From: Thalassotalea sp.
GTDB lineage: Bacteria > Pseudomonadota > Gammaproteobacteria > Enterobacterales > Alteromonadaceae
Assembly (NCBI GenBank): GCA_029237915.1
Contig: JAQWHD010000044.1
Coordinates: 1 to 64,000 of the forward strand
Length of the DNA: 64,000 nucleotides
Direction: 5' to 3'
The notes beneath the pieces were generated by a model, which was given only the letters and a program-made list of their open reading frames with translations, had not been told where the DNA came from and did not search any database. Below, one piece after another: positions 1 through 9,105 of this stretch (the stretch's first letter is position 1; every line of letters starts with the position of its first letter). A program made the position numbers and the translations under genes.

Positions 1-107
1 TGAAACCAGACTAAATAAGGCTCCGGTAAAAATAGTAATTTTCTGCCAGCGTACTTGCCAAATGGCATAACCATATTGATGGCTTCTAGGAGTTTTTGTT
101 GGTCCAT
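1..107 (-). CDS. DUF3820 family protein, 3' part cut off by the window edge
   Basis: Reading the minus strand from an ATG at 107 gives 35 residues without a stop, running off the window. The peptide contains MPFGKYAGRKLLFLPEPYL, the hallmark of small DUF3820 proteins (MPFGKYKG followed by a proline and a hydrophobic/aromatic run). Function is unknown; the family is small and cytoplasmic, and some members were named quorum-sensing-regulated virulence factors. It is divergent from msrA, with 89 bases between the starts. Only the N-terminal half is visible, so length and C-terminus cannot be judged. Confidence 0.75.
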   Translation of the reverse strand, partial: MDQQKLLEAINMVMPFGKYAGRKLLFLPEPYLVWF

Positions 108-196
108 TCTTGATCTAAAATAAAATGCGTAAATAATAAAACTATATTCCCATAATTTACGTAAGATGGGTATAAATAAGTATTTAGGAAAGCTTA

Positions 197-724
197 ATGC
201 AAACAGCAATTGTAGGTGGTGGGTGTTTTTGGTGCTTAGAAGCGCCATACCAAAGGCTAAAGGGCGTAACGTCAGTTATCTCTGGTTATATAGGTGGCGA
301 GGTAGATAACCCAAGCTATCAGCAAATTTGCAGTGGCACTACAGGCCATGCAGAAGTTGTAAAAATTGAATTTGAGCCAAGTGTTATTAGCTTTATTGAG
401 CTCCTTGAAGTGTTTTTTGCAATTCACGACCCAACGCAATTAAATCGTCAAGGCCACGATAGCGGCACGCAATATCGCTCAGCAATATTTTATCAAGATG
501 AGCAACAACAGCAATTAGCACAGCAATATATAGAACAACTAAATAAGCAGCAAATTTGGCCACAACCTATCGTTACCACTTTAGAGGCGGAGCAAATTTT
601 TTATCCTGCTGAGCACTTTCATCAAAATTACTTTGATAACAATCCAAATCAGCCCTACTGCCAGATAATGATCAGCCCTAAGCTTGCCAAGCTAGAACAT
701 TTATTTGCTGATAAATTAAAATAA
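197..724 (+). CDS. msrA: Peptide methionine (S)-S-oxide reductase MsrA
   Basis: Reduces methionine-S-sulfoxide in proteins and free methionine, repairing oxidative damage in the cytoplasm. The protein is 175 residues, the usual size for a single-domain MsrA. The catalytic GGGCFWCLEAPYQ motif lies at residues 7-19 (Cys 10 catalytic, Cys 13 nearby), with the conserved GHAEVVKIEF and HDPTQLNRQGHD.GTQYRS blocks following. The start is the first ATG of the frame, and GGCFWC lies very close to the N-terminus, so there is no export signal. It stands alone, ending at a strong bidirectional hairpin shared with the convergent cnoX-like gene. There is no fused MsrB domain. Confidence 0.95.
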   Translation: MQTAIVGGGCFWCLEAPYQRLKGVTSVISGYIGGEVDNPSYQQICSGTTGHAEVVKIEFEPSVISFIELLEVFFAIHDPTQLNRQGHDSGTQYRSAIFYQDEQQQQLAQQYIEQLNKQQIWPQPIVTTLEAEQIFYPAEHFHQNYFDNNPNQPYCQIMISPKLAKLEHLFADKLK

Positions 725-726
725 AA

Positions 727-759
727 AAACCATCAAGGTGTCAGACACCTTGATGGTTT
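727..759. terminator. Bidirectional rho-independent terminator between msrA and the cnoX-like gene
   Basis: A perfect 15-bp stem (727-741 with 745-759) with a 3-base loop, flanked by an A-run on the left and T-rich sequence on the right. It lies between two convergent genes and can serve both strands. Confidence 0.85.
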
Positions 760-783
760 GTACTGAATACTTAGCAACTAAGA

Positions 784-1632
784 TTAGTACATCATAGAGA
801 AGAGTTTGCGGCGATATTTACTTGCTAAAGGGTCGCCATCAGGTAATGCAGCTAAAACATCTAACAGCATCTTTTTACTGTCATCATCATTTCTATCTTT
901 CAACATTAACGCATATAAAAGAACAAGCGCTTCTTCTTGGCGATTCACTTGGCTGTATTGTACGGCTAAAGATCGGGCAACGTCGGTGTTTTCAGGTTCA
1001 GCTTGGTGCTGCTGTTCTAGTGCTTGAATTTCTGGTGAGTTCGATGCTTGTTGAGCTAGCTCTAATTTAGCCATTAATGATTGATAATAACTGTCTTGAT
1101 CAACCATAAAAATAGTCGCTAGTAACTGCTCGGCATCACTTATTTTACCAAGGACAATATAAGCATCCGCTAATGCGAGTTTAATATCGCTACGCTCTGC
1201 ACTTAATTGCTGGGCTTGCAGTAATAAAGGCAAAGCATCGTTTGCATTGCCCGCTTCCAATAGCTGTAATGCTTGCATTAACAAACCATCTTCCGCTTTT
1301 GGTAAGTGCTTATCTAAAAACACTGTTAATGTTTCATCAGTTTGTGGACCGGTTACCCCATCAACAGGTTGGCCATCTTTTACTAATATAGCAGTAGGTA
1401 AACTTTGAATGCCAAATTGCTGCGCTATTGCTTGTTGTGTTTGACAATCAACCAAACCAAGAATGATTTGCGTTTTATGCGGTGCAACAGCTGTCGCTAA
1501 CTTATCTCTTAATTGTACACTTTCTGGAATTTGTTCAGCCCAAAATGCTACCAATATCGGAGTTGTTTTGGATTGTTCGAGGATCACTTGTTGAAAATTT
1601 TCGGGAGTAATATGAATAATATTGTCTGACAT
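784..1632 (-). CDS. cnoX: CnoX/YbbN-type thioredoxin-fold co-chaperone with TPR repeats
   Basis: Homolog of the E. coli chaperedoxin CnoX (YbbN), which holds unfolded proteins under oxidative stress and passes them to GroEL and DnaK. At 282 residues it matches the family. Residues 1-110 are a thioredoxin fold (VAFWAEQIPES in place of the active-site loop), and residues 115-282 are TPR-like helices ending in the typical family tail (DPLASKYRRKLFSMMY). Oddity: the CxxC/SxxC position reads IPES, so no cysteine is left in the active-site loop and redox chemistry is unlikely. A holdase role is therefore inferred. It is monocistronic and convergent with msrA, which also deals with oxidised proteins. 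Confidence 0.85.
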   Translation of the reverse strand: MSDNIIHITPENFQQVILEQSKTTPILVAFWAEQIPESVQLRDKLATAVAPHKTQIILGLVDCQTQQAIAQQFGIQSLPTAILVKDGQPVDGVTGPQTDETLTVFLDKHLPKAEDGLLMQALQLLEAGNANDALPLLLQAQQLSAERSDIKLALADAYIVLGKISDAEQLLATIFMVDQDSYYQSLMAKLELAQQASNSPEIQALEQQHQAEPENTDVARSLAVQYSQVNRQEEALVLLYALMLKDRNDDDSKKMLLDVLAALPDGDPLASKYRRKLFSMMY

Positions 1633-1756
1633 TAAAAAGCGTCCTGATTATAAAATGGAGAGGCAAAGCCGTTAAGCACTAATTGCTTAATTAATATGGG
1701 CAAGCTTAGTAAATAACAAGTCGAGATTGTTGAAATATCTAAATGCTTTGACGATG

Positions 1757-2260
1757 TTAATTTTTATCATTGCCATGATGAATAGCATCAATAACAACCA
1801 GTAAGCTAACCAATAATTCATTTAAGCTTTCGTCATGAACCTCTAGCCCATAGGTATCCGTGAATGAAAACAATTGCTTACTCACCTGCGCGATTACTTG
1901 GCCATTTTCGCTGAAGTTATACTCATGAGATAAAAAATTACCGGTTACTTCTAATTCTCTAACACCAGCACCAGGTTGAGTAAATGTGACTAAGAAACGG
2001 CTACTAAAAAGTGGTAGGAAGGTTTTGATAATTTGCGCATGCGAACCATCATTTAATAGGACATGGAATTGCGGCCTGAAGCTGAACAGTTTTTGCTTAA
2101 TTTCAGCCAAGCTATTTTCTTTGTTATCAAATAAAGTAAAACGTTTGCCGATACTAAAGAACTTACCATCAACGACATAAACAATATCATCTTGCTCATT
2201 TTTAATTTCAAACTTTTCCGTTAACGACAGAAATTTTTGTTTTAACTTGAATGTTGCCAT
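1757..2260 (-). CDS. LURP-one-related family protein
   Basis: A 167-residue cytoplasmic protein with the Tubby/LURP-one beta-barrel pattern: an N-terminal KQKFLSLTEKFEIKNEQ, then YVVDGKFFSIGKRFTLFD (a strand pair typical of LURP-one), RFLVTFTQPG and a central hydrophobic helix near the end (LLVSLLVVIDAIHH). Molecular function is unknown; related eukaryotic Tubby/scramblase folds bind lipids. No signal peptide. It stands just upstream of a small lipoprotein gene on the same strand, with 39 bases between this start (2260) and the lipoprotein stop (2300), so the lipoprotein would be transcribed first. An operon is possible but unproven. Confidence 0.75.
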   Translation of the reverse strand: MATFKLKQKFLSLTEKFEIKNEQDDIVYVVDGKFFSIGKRFTLFDNKENSLAEIKQKLFSFRPQFHVLLNDGSHAQIIKTFLPLFSSRFLVTFTQPGAGVRELEVTGNFLSHEYNFSENGQVIAQVSKQLFSFTDTYGLEVHDESLNELLVSLLVVIDAIHHGNDKN

Positions 2261-2299
2261 TTGTTATTATTCCAACTTGTTATTATTTTAATTTTAGAA

Positions 2300-2629
2300 T
2301 TAGTTATGTTCGCTAGTAACTTTAGCATCTATATATTCACACCAATCTTCACTGCCAAGTTTGGGTACGTCACTATTGTCACGTAATCCTAATTTAAATT
2401 CAATCACCGACATCCATTCAGCACTTCCTAAATCAGGTCCGTGCCCAGCACCATCACCTGTAGGAATATAATCTTCAACATAAATAAACCATTGCTCAGA
2501 GCAAGGCTTTAATATGGTGATCGAATTAAGTTCATCTTGCGTTTTACTGGGTAAATCATCAGATGCACAGGAATATAAATACATAAATGAAAAGCACAGT
2601 GTTAATAGGTGCCATACGGAGCGCTGCAT
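2300..2629 (-). CDS. Small predicted lipoprotein of unknown function
   Basis: A 109-residue protein with a hydrophobic N-terminus (residues 6-20) and a lipobox LYSC with the cysteine at residue 21, indicating signal peptidase II cleavage and lipid anchoring. The mature part is acidic and contains two further pairs of Trp/Cys (CSEQWFIYVEDY, EDWCEYIDAK) that may form a disulfide in the periplasm. I do not recognise a family. Upstream of the LURP-one-like gene on the same strand. Confidence 0.65.
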   Translation of the reverse strand: MQRSVWHLLTLCFSFMYLYSCASDDLPSKTQDELNSITILKPCSEQWFIYVEDYIPTGDGAGHGPDLGSAEWMSVIEFKLGLRDNSDVPKLGSEDWCEYIDAKVTSEHN

Positions 2630-2769
2630 ATAAGTGCCTTAAAAAATTTTAAACTATCTTAATTTTAGCAAGTTATTTAACTTAGGCTAAATAATAAACA
2701 CTAATAAACACTTTATTTGTTGTTTTCGTTATATAATAGCTGCAATGAATTTTAATCTAGGAAAATTAA

Positions 2770-3117
2770 ATGAGCGAAGTTAATCAAGACTTTACTACTT
2801 TTGTAGCTGCTGTAAACGAAGAAACAAAAATATGGGCATTACAAAATGCCGATGGCGATTGGGTTGTATGTGACTCAGCCGAGTTTGAAGGTGCTGATGT
2901 AATGCCAATTTGGTCAAATGCAGACACTGCTAAGCAATTTTGTGTTGATGAATGGCATGACTACAATGCTGCCAGCATTATGTTAGAAGAATTTTTAGAA
3001 GAATGGATTGGCGACTTAAATGAAGATGGCGTTTTACTTGGCGTAGAATGGCAAATTCAAGGCGAATGTGCCGAGCTTGATGCAATTGAGCTTGCTAAGT
3101 TAATCGTTGACGCATAA
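2770..3117 (+). CDS. DUF2750 domain-containing protein
   Basis: A 115-residue acidic cytoplasmic protein with the DUF2750 pattern: an N-terminal FV.AV.EE.KIWALQ, a central PIWSNADTAKQFCVDEW and a C-terminal LEEFLEEWIGDLNEDGVLLGVEW block. The family is found in Alteromonadales and related groups and has no known function; the pattern resembles immunity/SMI1-like small proteins, but that is speculation. The start is the ATG after GGAAAATTAA. Transcribed alone, followed by a good terminator. Confidence 0.8.
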   Translation: MSEVNQDFTTFVAAVNEETKIWALQNADGDWVVCDSAEFEGADVMPIWSNADTAKQFCVDEWHDYNAASIMLEEFLEEWIGDLNEDGVLLGVEWQIQGECAELDAIELAKLIVDA

Positions 3118-3174
3118 CGCTTATAATTGATTAGCTCCCTAATCGCTACTTCAGTAAAAACACCATTAAATATT

Positions 3175-3200
3175 AAGGTCTGAATTTCAGACCTTTTTTT
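3175..3200 (+). terminator. Rho-independent terminator after the DUF2750 gene
   Basis: A 9-bp stem (3175-3183 with 3187-3195) with a 3-base loop, followed by a run of seven T. Confidence 0.85.
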
Positions 3201-3389
3201 ATATAAAAATTTAATTTATCTACACATTATTAAATTTATCTAATTTATAAATACAGCCATTAGTTTAATATCAATGTAAGCAGTGAAACATTGTTATTTG
3301 TTATAAAAATCAATATCTAAAAACCACAAAACCATGTAACCCACAAGCAACCATTTGTAACTTTCTGCAACCTTAATGTAAATTTATTG

Positions 3390-3466
3390 TTGACCTAAAG
3401 CCGATTTTGACTTACGGTAATAGAAGCGCTTACATTTTATTACAAAATAAAATGTAAGCGCTTACA
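3390..3466 (+). promoter_or_regulatory. Promoter and double LacI-type operator of the TonB-dependent receptor gene
   Basis: TTGACC (3390-3395), a 17-base spacer and TACGGT (3413-3418) form a plausible sigma-70 promoter. Directly after it lies an imperfect operator (3421-3434) and 32 bp further, on the same helix face, the perfect palindrome TGTAAGCGCTTACA (3453-3466). The two are also arms of a larger inverted repeat (AAGCGCTTACATTTTAT and its complement). Placement after the -10 box fits repression by a LacI-family protein; the gene at 18779 is the obvious candidate. The rest of the 421-base gap (3118-3538) holds the preceding terminator and AT-rich sequence in which I see nothing else. Confidence 0.75.
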
Positions 3467-3538
3467 AAAAGCATTAAATAAAAAATACTGAATTAAACGT
3501 CACACACAAATAATAAAACTAATCTTGGGGAGAGAAAA

Positions 3539-6500
3539 GTGAATTACAAAACGTTTAACAAATCAAAATTAGCGACTAGCTTGTCACTAATATTAGGCGC
3601 ATCAGCAATGAACGTAGCCTACGCAGCAGAAGAAACTGAATCTGAAATTGAAGTAATTGAAGTTACAGGAATTAGAGGCTCGTTAACTAAGTCTGTAGAT
3701 GTAAAACGTTCATCTAAAGGTGTCGTTGATGCTATCTCAGCTGAAGATATTGGTAAATTTCCAGATACTAATTTAGCTGAATCTTTACAACGTATTACTG
3801 GTGTTTCAATTGACCGTAATAATGGTGAAGGTAGTAAAGTAACTGTGCGTGGTTTCGGCCCTGACTATAACTTAGTTACTTTAAACGGTCGTCAAATGCC
3901 GACAGCAAACATTAATTCAACCAGTGCTAATGATTCAAGGTCTTTTGATTTTGCAAATTTAGCTTCTGAAGGCGTAAGTGCTGTAGAAGTATACAAAACA
4001 GGTAAGGCTTCTGTACCAACAGGCGGTATTGGTTCTACCATTAATTTAATCACTTTGAAGCCATTAAGTTCTCCAGGTTTAAAAACAAGTATTGGAATTA
4101 AAGGTGTGCATGACACATCTACAGAAGATGGTTCTGAGCTGACTCCAGAAATATCAGGTCTTTTTAGTAACACTTTTGCTGACGATAAATTTGGTATTGC
4201 AGTTTCTGCATCACACCAAGTACGTGAAAGTGGCAGTGCGCGTGCTGGCGTAGATGGCGGTTGGCGTCGTTTTGAAGAAAACGGTGAAGGCGGCTGGGGA
4301 TCTCTTCCATCAGCTCCTACCGATGGTTCTGCAGATCCTCATATGAACCGCCCACAAATGGGTGATGTTTATGCTGTACCACAAAATTTACTATACGGTT
4401 TTAAAGAAATTGAGCGCACTCGTACAAACGGACAAGTAACACTTCAATATCAACCAATTGATGCTTTGACCGCTACATTAGATTACACCTACTCAAAACT
4501 TGAAACTGAAACCAACCAAAATATATTCTCGGTATGGATGAACCACGGCCATTCAGCAAGTGAGTGGACAGATCCTAATTCTGATGGTGTAAGAGCTCCT
4601 GTTTACATAACAGAGAATAACACCGGTGTTGATAATGACACTGGAGCTTTGAACTATGCAGATTTAGTTTCTCAAGTAGAAGAAAGCGCACAGGTTAATG
4701 AAAATGAATCGATTGGTTTAAACTTAGCTTATGATGTAAATGATAACCTTTCTTTTGGTTTAGATTTACATAGTTCTTCAGCAGAAGCTAAGCCAGATAG
4801 TATTTATGGTAATAGTAATACGATTCAAATGGCGACAAACGTCCGAGCTGCCACTAGCATCGATTTTAGTTCTGATTTCCCGGTAGCTTCAGTAATGTTT
4901 CCATCGGAAGTTAACTTAGCTGATTATCCAGCAGGTACAACAAATCCTCTACCAAATGTATCAAGTACTAATCCTGAAGGCGTAAGAACTACTGGTACAA
5001 GCTTCCGAAATAGCTATATGAAGTCAGAAATTGACCAATTACAGCTAACGGGAAAATACGTGTTTGATGACGGTATTGTTGAGAGCATTGATTTTGGTGT
5101 TGCTAGAACGGAAACAGAAAATAGAACAGCTTTTGCTATGGCTGAACGTCCTACATGGGGCGGTGTTGGTTCGGTTGATGATATTGACAATCAAATATTA
5201 ATTGATAGTTTGTCGGGCATGAAAGGAAATTTTGATAACTTACCTGGTGATAAGTCAAACATGATTGATGAGTTTTTCAATGTTGATTTTAAAACCTTTG
5301 CAGATATAATTGGCGACAATTATGGTGTACCTTTAAATGCTGATGGCACACCTGGTGATGCTGCTTGGCCTTGTGGTACACAAGTATGTGCACCAACAGC
5401 GTATACAACTGATAATAGAACCACTGAAGAATCTAATAGTGCCTTTGTACAGGCAAACTTGACCTTTGAAATTGCTGATATGCCAGCTAATGTTTCATTT
5501 GGCGTACGCTGGGAAGAGACAGACGTTGAATCTCAAACATTACTACCAGATGTAATTAGAGTTGGTTGGGTTAGTGCTAATGAATTTTCAATAGAGCGTG
5601 GCAACAATGTTTTTTATGATGGTTCAGGTAGTTATGATTATATATTACCAAGCATAGATTTTGATATTGAGGTTGTTGAAGATGTTATTTTAAGAGCATC
5701 TGCTAGCCAAACTATTACTCGTACTGGTTATAATAACCTCATTGCAGGTCAAAGTATCGATGGCGTAAGTGTCGTAAATGCAAATGGTTCAAGAGGTAAT
5801 CCTGGGTTAAATCCAATAGAGTCAACTAACTTTGATATCTCAGCTGAATGGTACTACGGTGATGCAAGTTATATCTCATTAGGCTATTTCAAAAAAGATG
5901 TTGAAAACTTTGTTGGCACTGAGTTTGTAAACGACTCTCCAGTTGATATAACTAATCCAGCAACAGGTCAGCGCTTTGATGATGCGGTTGCAGTAGTCGG
6001 AGGAAATGATAACGTAGCTATTCGTAATGAAATCATTGCTCAAAACCCTGGTGATCCAAACATTGTTCCTGCAGACGAAGCCGCAGGCATTCAAGCAATT
6101 ATTTATGGTAGTCCAGAAAATGATATTCTTGACGTAGTCTTTTCACAACCAGTAAACCAAGATGAAGCTGAACTTGATGGATTAGAGTTTGCAGTTCAAC
6201 ACATGTTTGGTAATTCAGGCTTTGGTGTCATTGTAAACTATACTTATGTAGACAGTGATCTTGAGTATGATAATGGTTCGCTCGATGGTCAATTCGCACT
6301 ACTAGGCTTAAGTGATTCAGCCAATGCAGTAGCCTTTTATGAGAAAGACGGTTTTCAAGCTCGTTTAGCTTATAACTGGCGTGATGAGTTTTTAGATGGC
6401 TTTAGTGACGGTCATGGTGATGGTCCTAACCCTGTTTATGTTGAAGAATATGGACAACTTGATGTCAATGTTAGCTACGCGATTAATGATAACTTCACTG

Positions 6501-6625
6501 TTTTTGCTGAAGGTATTAACGTAACTGATGAATATTCTCGTAAACATGGTCGACATGACTTTATGCTTGTGAATGTTGAACAAACAGGTCCTAGATATAA
6601 CATTGGCGCACGCTATGTATTTTAA
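3539..6625 (+). CDS. TonB-dependent outer-membrane receptor, carbohydrate-type
   Basis: A 1028-residue outer-membrane transporter powered by TonB/ExbBD. It has a signal peptide (residues 1-30, cut near VAYAA), a TonB box-like IEVIEVTG, a plug domain with VVDAISAEDIGKFPDTNLAESL and VRGFGPDYNLVTLNGRQ, and a long beta-barrel ending in aromatic YNIGARYVF. This is the class common in Alteromonadales and Xanthomonadales polysaccharide loci. The start is GTG with a good GGGGAGAG site upstream; no in-frame ATG precedes the signal peptide. Two LacI-type operators sit just upstream, so it is probably induced with the glucosidase/phosphorylase genes downstream. The substrate is inferred to be a beta-glucan oligomer or its oxidised form. 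Confidence 0.93.
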   Translation: MNYKTFNKSKLATSLSLILGASAMNVAYAAEETESEIEVIEVTGIRGSLTKSVDVKRSSKGVVDAISAEDIGKFPDTNLAESLQRITGVSIDRNNGEGSKVTVRGFGPDYNLVTLNGRQMPTANINSTSANDSRSFDFANLASEGVSAVEVYKTGKASVPTGGIGSTINLITLKPLSSPGLKTSIGIKGVHDTSTEDGSELTPEISGLFSNTFADDKFGIAVSASHQVRESGSARAGVDGGWRRFEENGEGGWGSLPSAPTDGSADPHMNRPQMGDVYAVPQNLLYGFKEIERTRTNGQVTLQYQPIDALTATLDYTYSKLETETNQNIFSVWMNHGHSASEWTDPNSDGVRAPVYITENNTGVDNDTGALNYADLVSQVEESAQVNENESIGLNLAYDVNDNLSFGLDLHSSSAEAKPDSIYGNSNTIQMATNVRAATSIDFSSDFPVASVMFPSEVNLADYPAGTTNPLPNVSSTNPEGVRTTGTSFRNSYMKSEIDQLQLTGKYVFDDGIVESIDFGVARTETENRTAFAMAERPTWGGVGSVDDIDNQILIDSLSGMKGNFDNLPGDKSNMIDEFFNVDFKTFADIIGDNYGVPLNADGTPGDAAWPCGTQVCAPTAYTTDNRTTEESNSAFVQANLTFEIADMPANVSFGVRWEETDVESQTLLPDVIRVGWVSANEFSIERGNNVFYDGSGSYDYILPSIDFDIEVVEDVILRASASQTITRTGYNNLIAGQSIDGVSVVNANGSRGNPGLNPIESTNFDISAEWYYGDASYISLGYFKKDVENFVGTEFVNDSPVDITNPATGQRFDDAVAVVGGNDNVAIRNEIIAQNPGDPNIVPADEAAGIQAIIYGSPENDILDVVFSQPVNQDEAELDGLEFAVQHMFGNSGFGVIVNYTYVDSDLEYDNGSLDGQFALLGLSDSANAVAFYEKDGFQARLAYNWRDEFLDGFSDGHGDGPNPVYVEEYGQLDVNVSYAINDNFTVFAEGINVTDEYSRKHGRHDFMLVNVEQTGPRYNIGARYVF

Positions 6626-6637
6626 TATCTAACGACT

Positions 6638-6679
6638 AAAGCCAAGCAAGTATGTGCCAATACTTGCTTGGCTTTTATT
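6638..6679 (+). terminator. Terminator after the TonB-dependent receptor
   Basis: A perfect 15-bp stem (6638-6652 with 6661-6675) with an 8-base loop, followed by TTTTATTTTAT. It separates the receptor from the halogenase cluster; partial read-through would still give lower expression of those genes. Confidence 0.85.
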
Positions 6680-6775
6680 TTATATCTCTATATATTGTAT
6701 ATACTTTTAAAATTTAGCTTTAACTTTTTATCTAAAAAATTAAAGCTAAATTTTAACCCCAAAATACAACCTCAA

Positions 6776-8344
6776 ATGGACAGTAGTATTAAACAAATAG
6801 TAATCATTGGTGGTGGCACCGCGGGATGGCTAACTGCAGCTATTTTAGCAAAAGAACACATGAGTTATGATATCAATGGCGTGCAAATAACCTTGATTGA
6901 ATCACCAGATGTTCCGAGCGTAGGTGTAGGAGAAGGTACTTGGCCAACTATGCGATCTTCATTAGAGAGCGTGGGCATCAGCGAATATGAGTTTATTGCT
7001 TTTTGTGAAGCCTCTTTTAAGCAAGGTTCTGAATTCGTTAATTGGCAGACTGATAAAAGTACCGCTCAAAATAATAGATATTTCCACCCTTTTGTTGCTC
7101 CTGAAGGTCACGGTCAATGTGACTTGCACCAGTTTTGGAAATCTAACTCGACTAAAGTAACCTTTGCTGATTTTTTAAGTTACCAACCACATTTATGTCA
7201 TAAAAACCTCGCTCCTAAGCAAATCCAGACACCTGAGTATGCTGCTGTAGCAAATTATGGTTATCATTTAAATGCTGGTAAATTCGCGCAATTGTTAAAG
7301 CAACATGCGACAACAAATTTAGGCGTTAAGTTTATAAGTGACCATGTAAGTCATGCAGTTAATGATGATAATGGTTTTATTGATTATGTTGTGACCAATG
7401 TAAATGGTGATATTAAGGCTGACTTATTTGTTGATTGTTCGGGTTCAAGGGCTTTGCTATTAGGCCAGCATTATGGCGTTGAAATTGTTAAACAAAAACA
7501 TATTCTTTTTAACGATCGCGCTATCGTGACACAAGTACCCTACTTTGCAGATTCTGCGCCAATAAAATCTCATACAATATCTACAGCAACAGATTTTGGT
7601 TGGATATGGGATATAGGGCTCTCTTCTCGCAGAGGCATGGGTCATGTTTATTCAAGTGAGTTTTGTAGCGATGAACAAGCGGAGTCAATACTTCAAGAAC
7701 ATATAAGACAAGAATTAGATAGTAAAACTACTGGCGAATTACAGTTTAAAAAACTTGAATTTGAACCTGGTTATCGAGAAAAATTTTGGCATAAAAACTG
7801 TGTTGCAATAGGTATGGCTTCTGGCTTCATTGAGCCACTAGAAGCTTCAGCATTAGCTTTAGTTGAACTAAGCGCAAAAATGCTAGCAAAAGAGTTACCA
7901 AGCCATAGAGACATAATGGAGTTAGCAGCACAGCGTTTTAATACCAGATTTCATTATCGCTGGCAAAGAATTATCGAATTCTTAAAATTACATTATGTGC
8001 TGTCAAATAGAACATCGCCATACTGGCAAGCAAATAGAAACGAGCGTTCTATTCCACAACGTTTACAGCAACTATTAAAGCTGTGGAAATATCAGCCGCC
8101 ATCTTATAATGATTTCACCGAAATAGAAGAAATTTTCCCATCAGCAAGTTATCAATATATATTATATGGTATGGGGTTTAATACTCAGAAAAGCTCTACC
8201 TCATCTAAATATAATGACTTAAAGATCGCACAAGAACTGTATGAGAAAAACCTTAGAATAATTACAAAATATCAATCGGGATTACCGACGAATAGACAGT
8301 TAATCAACTCAATAAAACAAGTTGTATCGGCAAATAAAAATTAA
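6776..8344 (+). CDS. Flavin-dependent tryptophan halogenase family protein (first copy)
   Basis: A 522-residue FAD-dependent halogenase superfamily protein. The nucleotide-binding motif VIIGGGTAGW lies at residues 9-18, followed by VGVGEGTWPTMR and a lysine in ASFKQGSEF at the place of the catalytic lysine. The WxWxIP signature is altered to GWIWDIGLSS, lacking the proline. SGFIEPLEASA near the C-terminus is typical. The start at 6776 is preferred over an in-frame codon 108 bases upstream because the FAD motif follows it directly. It heads a tight cluster with SapC, cupin and a second halogenase after the receptor. The halogenated substrate, if any, is unknown. Confidence 0.85.
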   Translation: MDSSIKQIVIIGGGTAGWLTAAILAKEHMSYDINGVQITLIESPDVPSVGVGEGTWPTMRSSLESVGISEYEFIAFCEASFKQGSEFVNWQTDKSTAQNNRYFHPFVAPEGHGQCDLHQFWKSNSTKVTFADFLSYQPHLCHKNLAPKQIQTPEYAAVANYGYHLNAGKFAQLLKQHATTNLGVKFISDHVSHAVNDDNGFIDYVVTNVNGDIKADLFVDCSGSRALLLGQHYGVEIVKQKHILFNDRAIVTQVPYFADSAPIKSHTISTATDFGWIWDIGLSSRRGMGHVYSSEFCSDEQAESILQEHIRQELDSKTTGELQFKKLEFEPGYREKFWHKNCVAIGMASGFIEPLEASALALVELSAKMLAKELPSHRDIMELAAQRFNTRFHYRWQRIIEFLKLHYVLSNRTSPYWQANRNERSIPQRLQQLLKLWKYQPPSYNDFTEIEEIFPSASYQYILYGMGFNTQKSSTSSKYNDLKIAQELYEKNLRIITKYQSGLPTNRQLINSIKQVVSANKN

Positions 8345-8363
8345 TAAGCACATAGAGGTAAAG

Positions 8364-9080
8364 ATGAGCAAGCACGAATTACTTAATAATCAAGATCATA
8401 AAGCACTTACCATCAATTTAGATATGTCTAATGAGATGGGTAATAATACCATGCATGCCCTAGCATTCCCTTTTGAATTCAAAGAATTACAAGCTCACTA
8501 CCCTATCTTTTTCAGAAAAGAAGCTAGCAGTGATAACTATTCAGCTGTAGCTCTTTTGGGTTTTGAAAAAGGTGAAAATTTATTTATTAAAAATAATAAC
8601 TGGCAAGTTAGCTATATTCCAGCAGTGATTGAGCGTGATCCTTTTTTAATTGGTTATCAACAGACAGAAGAAAGCGGAGCTTTAATTAAAAAGCCAGTGA
8701 TCCATATTGATATGAGTTCACCTAGAGTTAATAAAGGCGAAGGACAGCCTGTATTTTTACCTCATGGTGGGAATAGCGAATATTTGAATAGGGTGTCTGA
8801 TGTATTAAATGATATTGAGGGAAATTCAAAATCGACGAAAGTATTTTTTGATATGCTTAAACAATATGCTTTATTAGAGCCTTTCAATTTAGATATAGAA
8901 TTAAACGATGGTAACCTTAATAGATTGAGTGGTTATTACACTATAAACCAAGAAAATCTATATGCTTTAGATAGCGAGATTGTTGGTGAATTAAATCGTT
9001 CGGGTTTTTTAATGCTGATTTATATGACTATTGCATCTTTAGCTAATATATCAAAATTGGTTTCTTTGAAGAACGCATAA
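8364..9080 (+). CDS. SapC family protein
   Basis: A 238-residue protein of the SapC family, found beside TonB-dependent receptors and tryptophan-halogenase-like genes in marine Gammaproteobacteria and Caulobacter-like bacteria. Family signs are HALAFPFEFKELQAHYPIFFRK near the N-terminus, VALLGFEKGENLFI, and YIPAVIERDPFLIG. The start at 8364 has GAGGTAAAG in front; an upstream in-frame start would overlap the preceding gene. Function is unknown; the name comes from a Campylobacter S-layer locus and should not be taken literally. Cytoplasmic by sequence (no signal). Confidence 0.82.
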   Translation: MSKHELLNNQDHKALTINLDMSNEMGNNTMHALAFPFEFKELQAHYPIFFRKEASSDNYSAVALLGFEKGENLFIKNNNWQVSYIPAVIERDPFLIGYQQTEESGALIKKPVIHIDMSSPRVNKGEGQPVFLPHGGNSEYLNRVSDVLNDIEGNSKSTKVFFDMLKQYALLEPFNLDIELNDGNLNRLSGYYTINQENLYALDSEIVGELNRSGFLMLIYMTIASLANISKLVSLKNA

Positions 9081-9105
9081 ACGAACCATCTAATGGCATT
9101 AAAAC

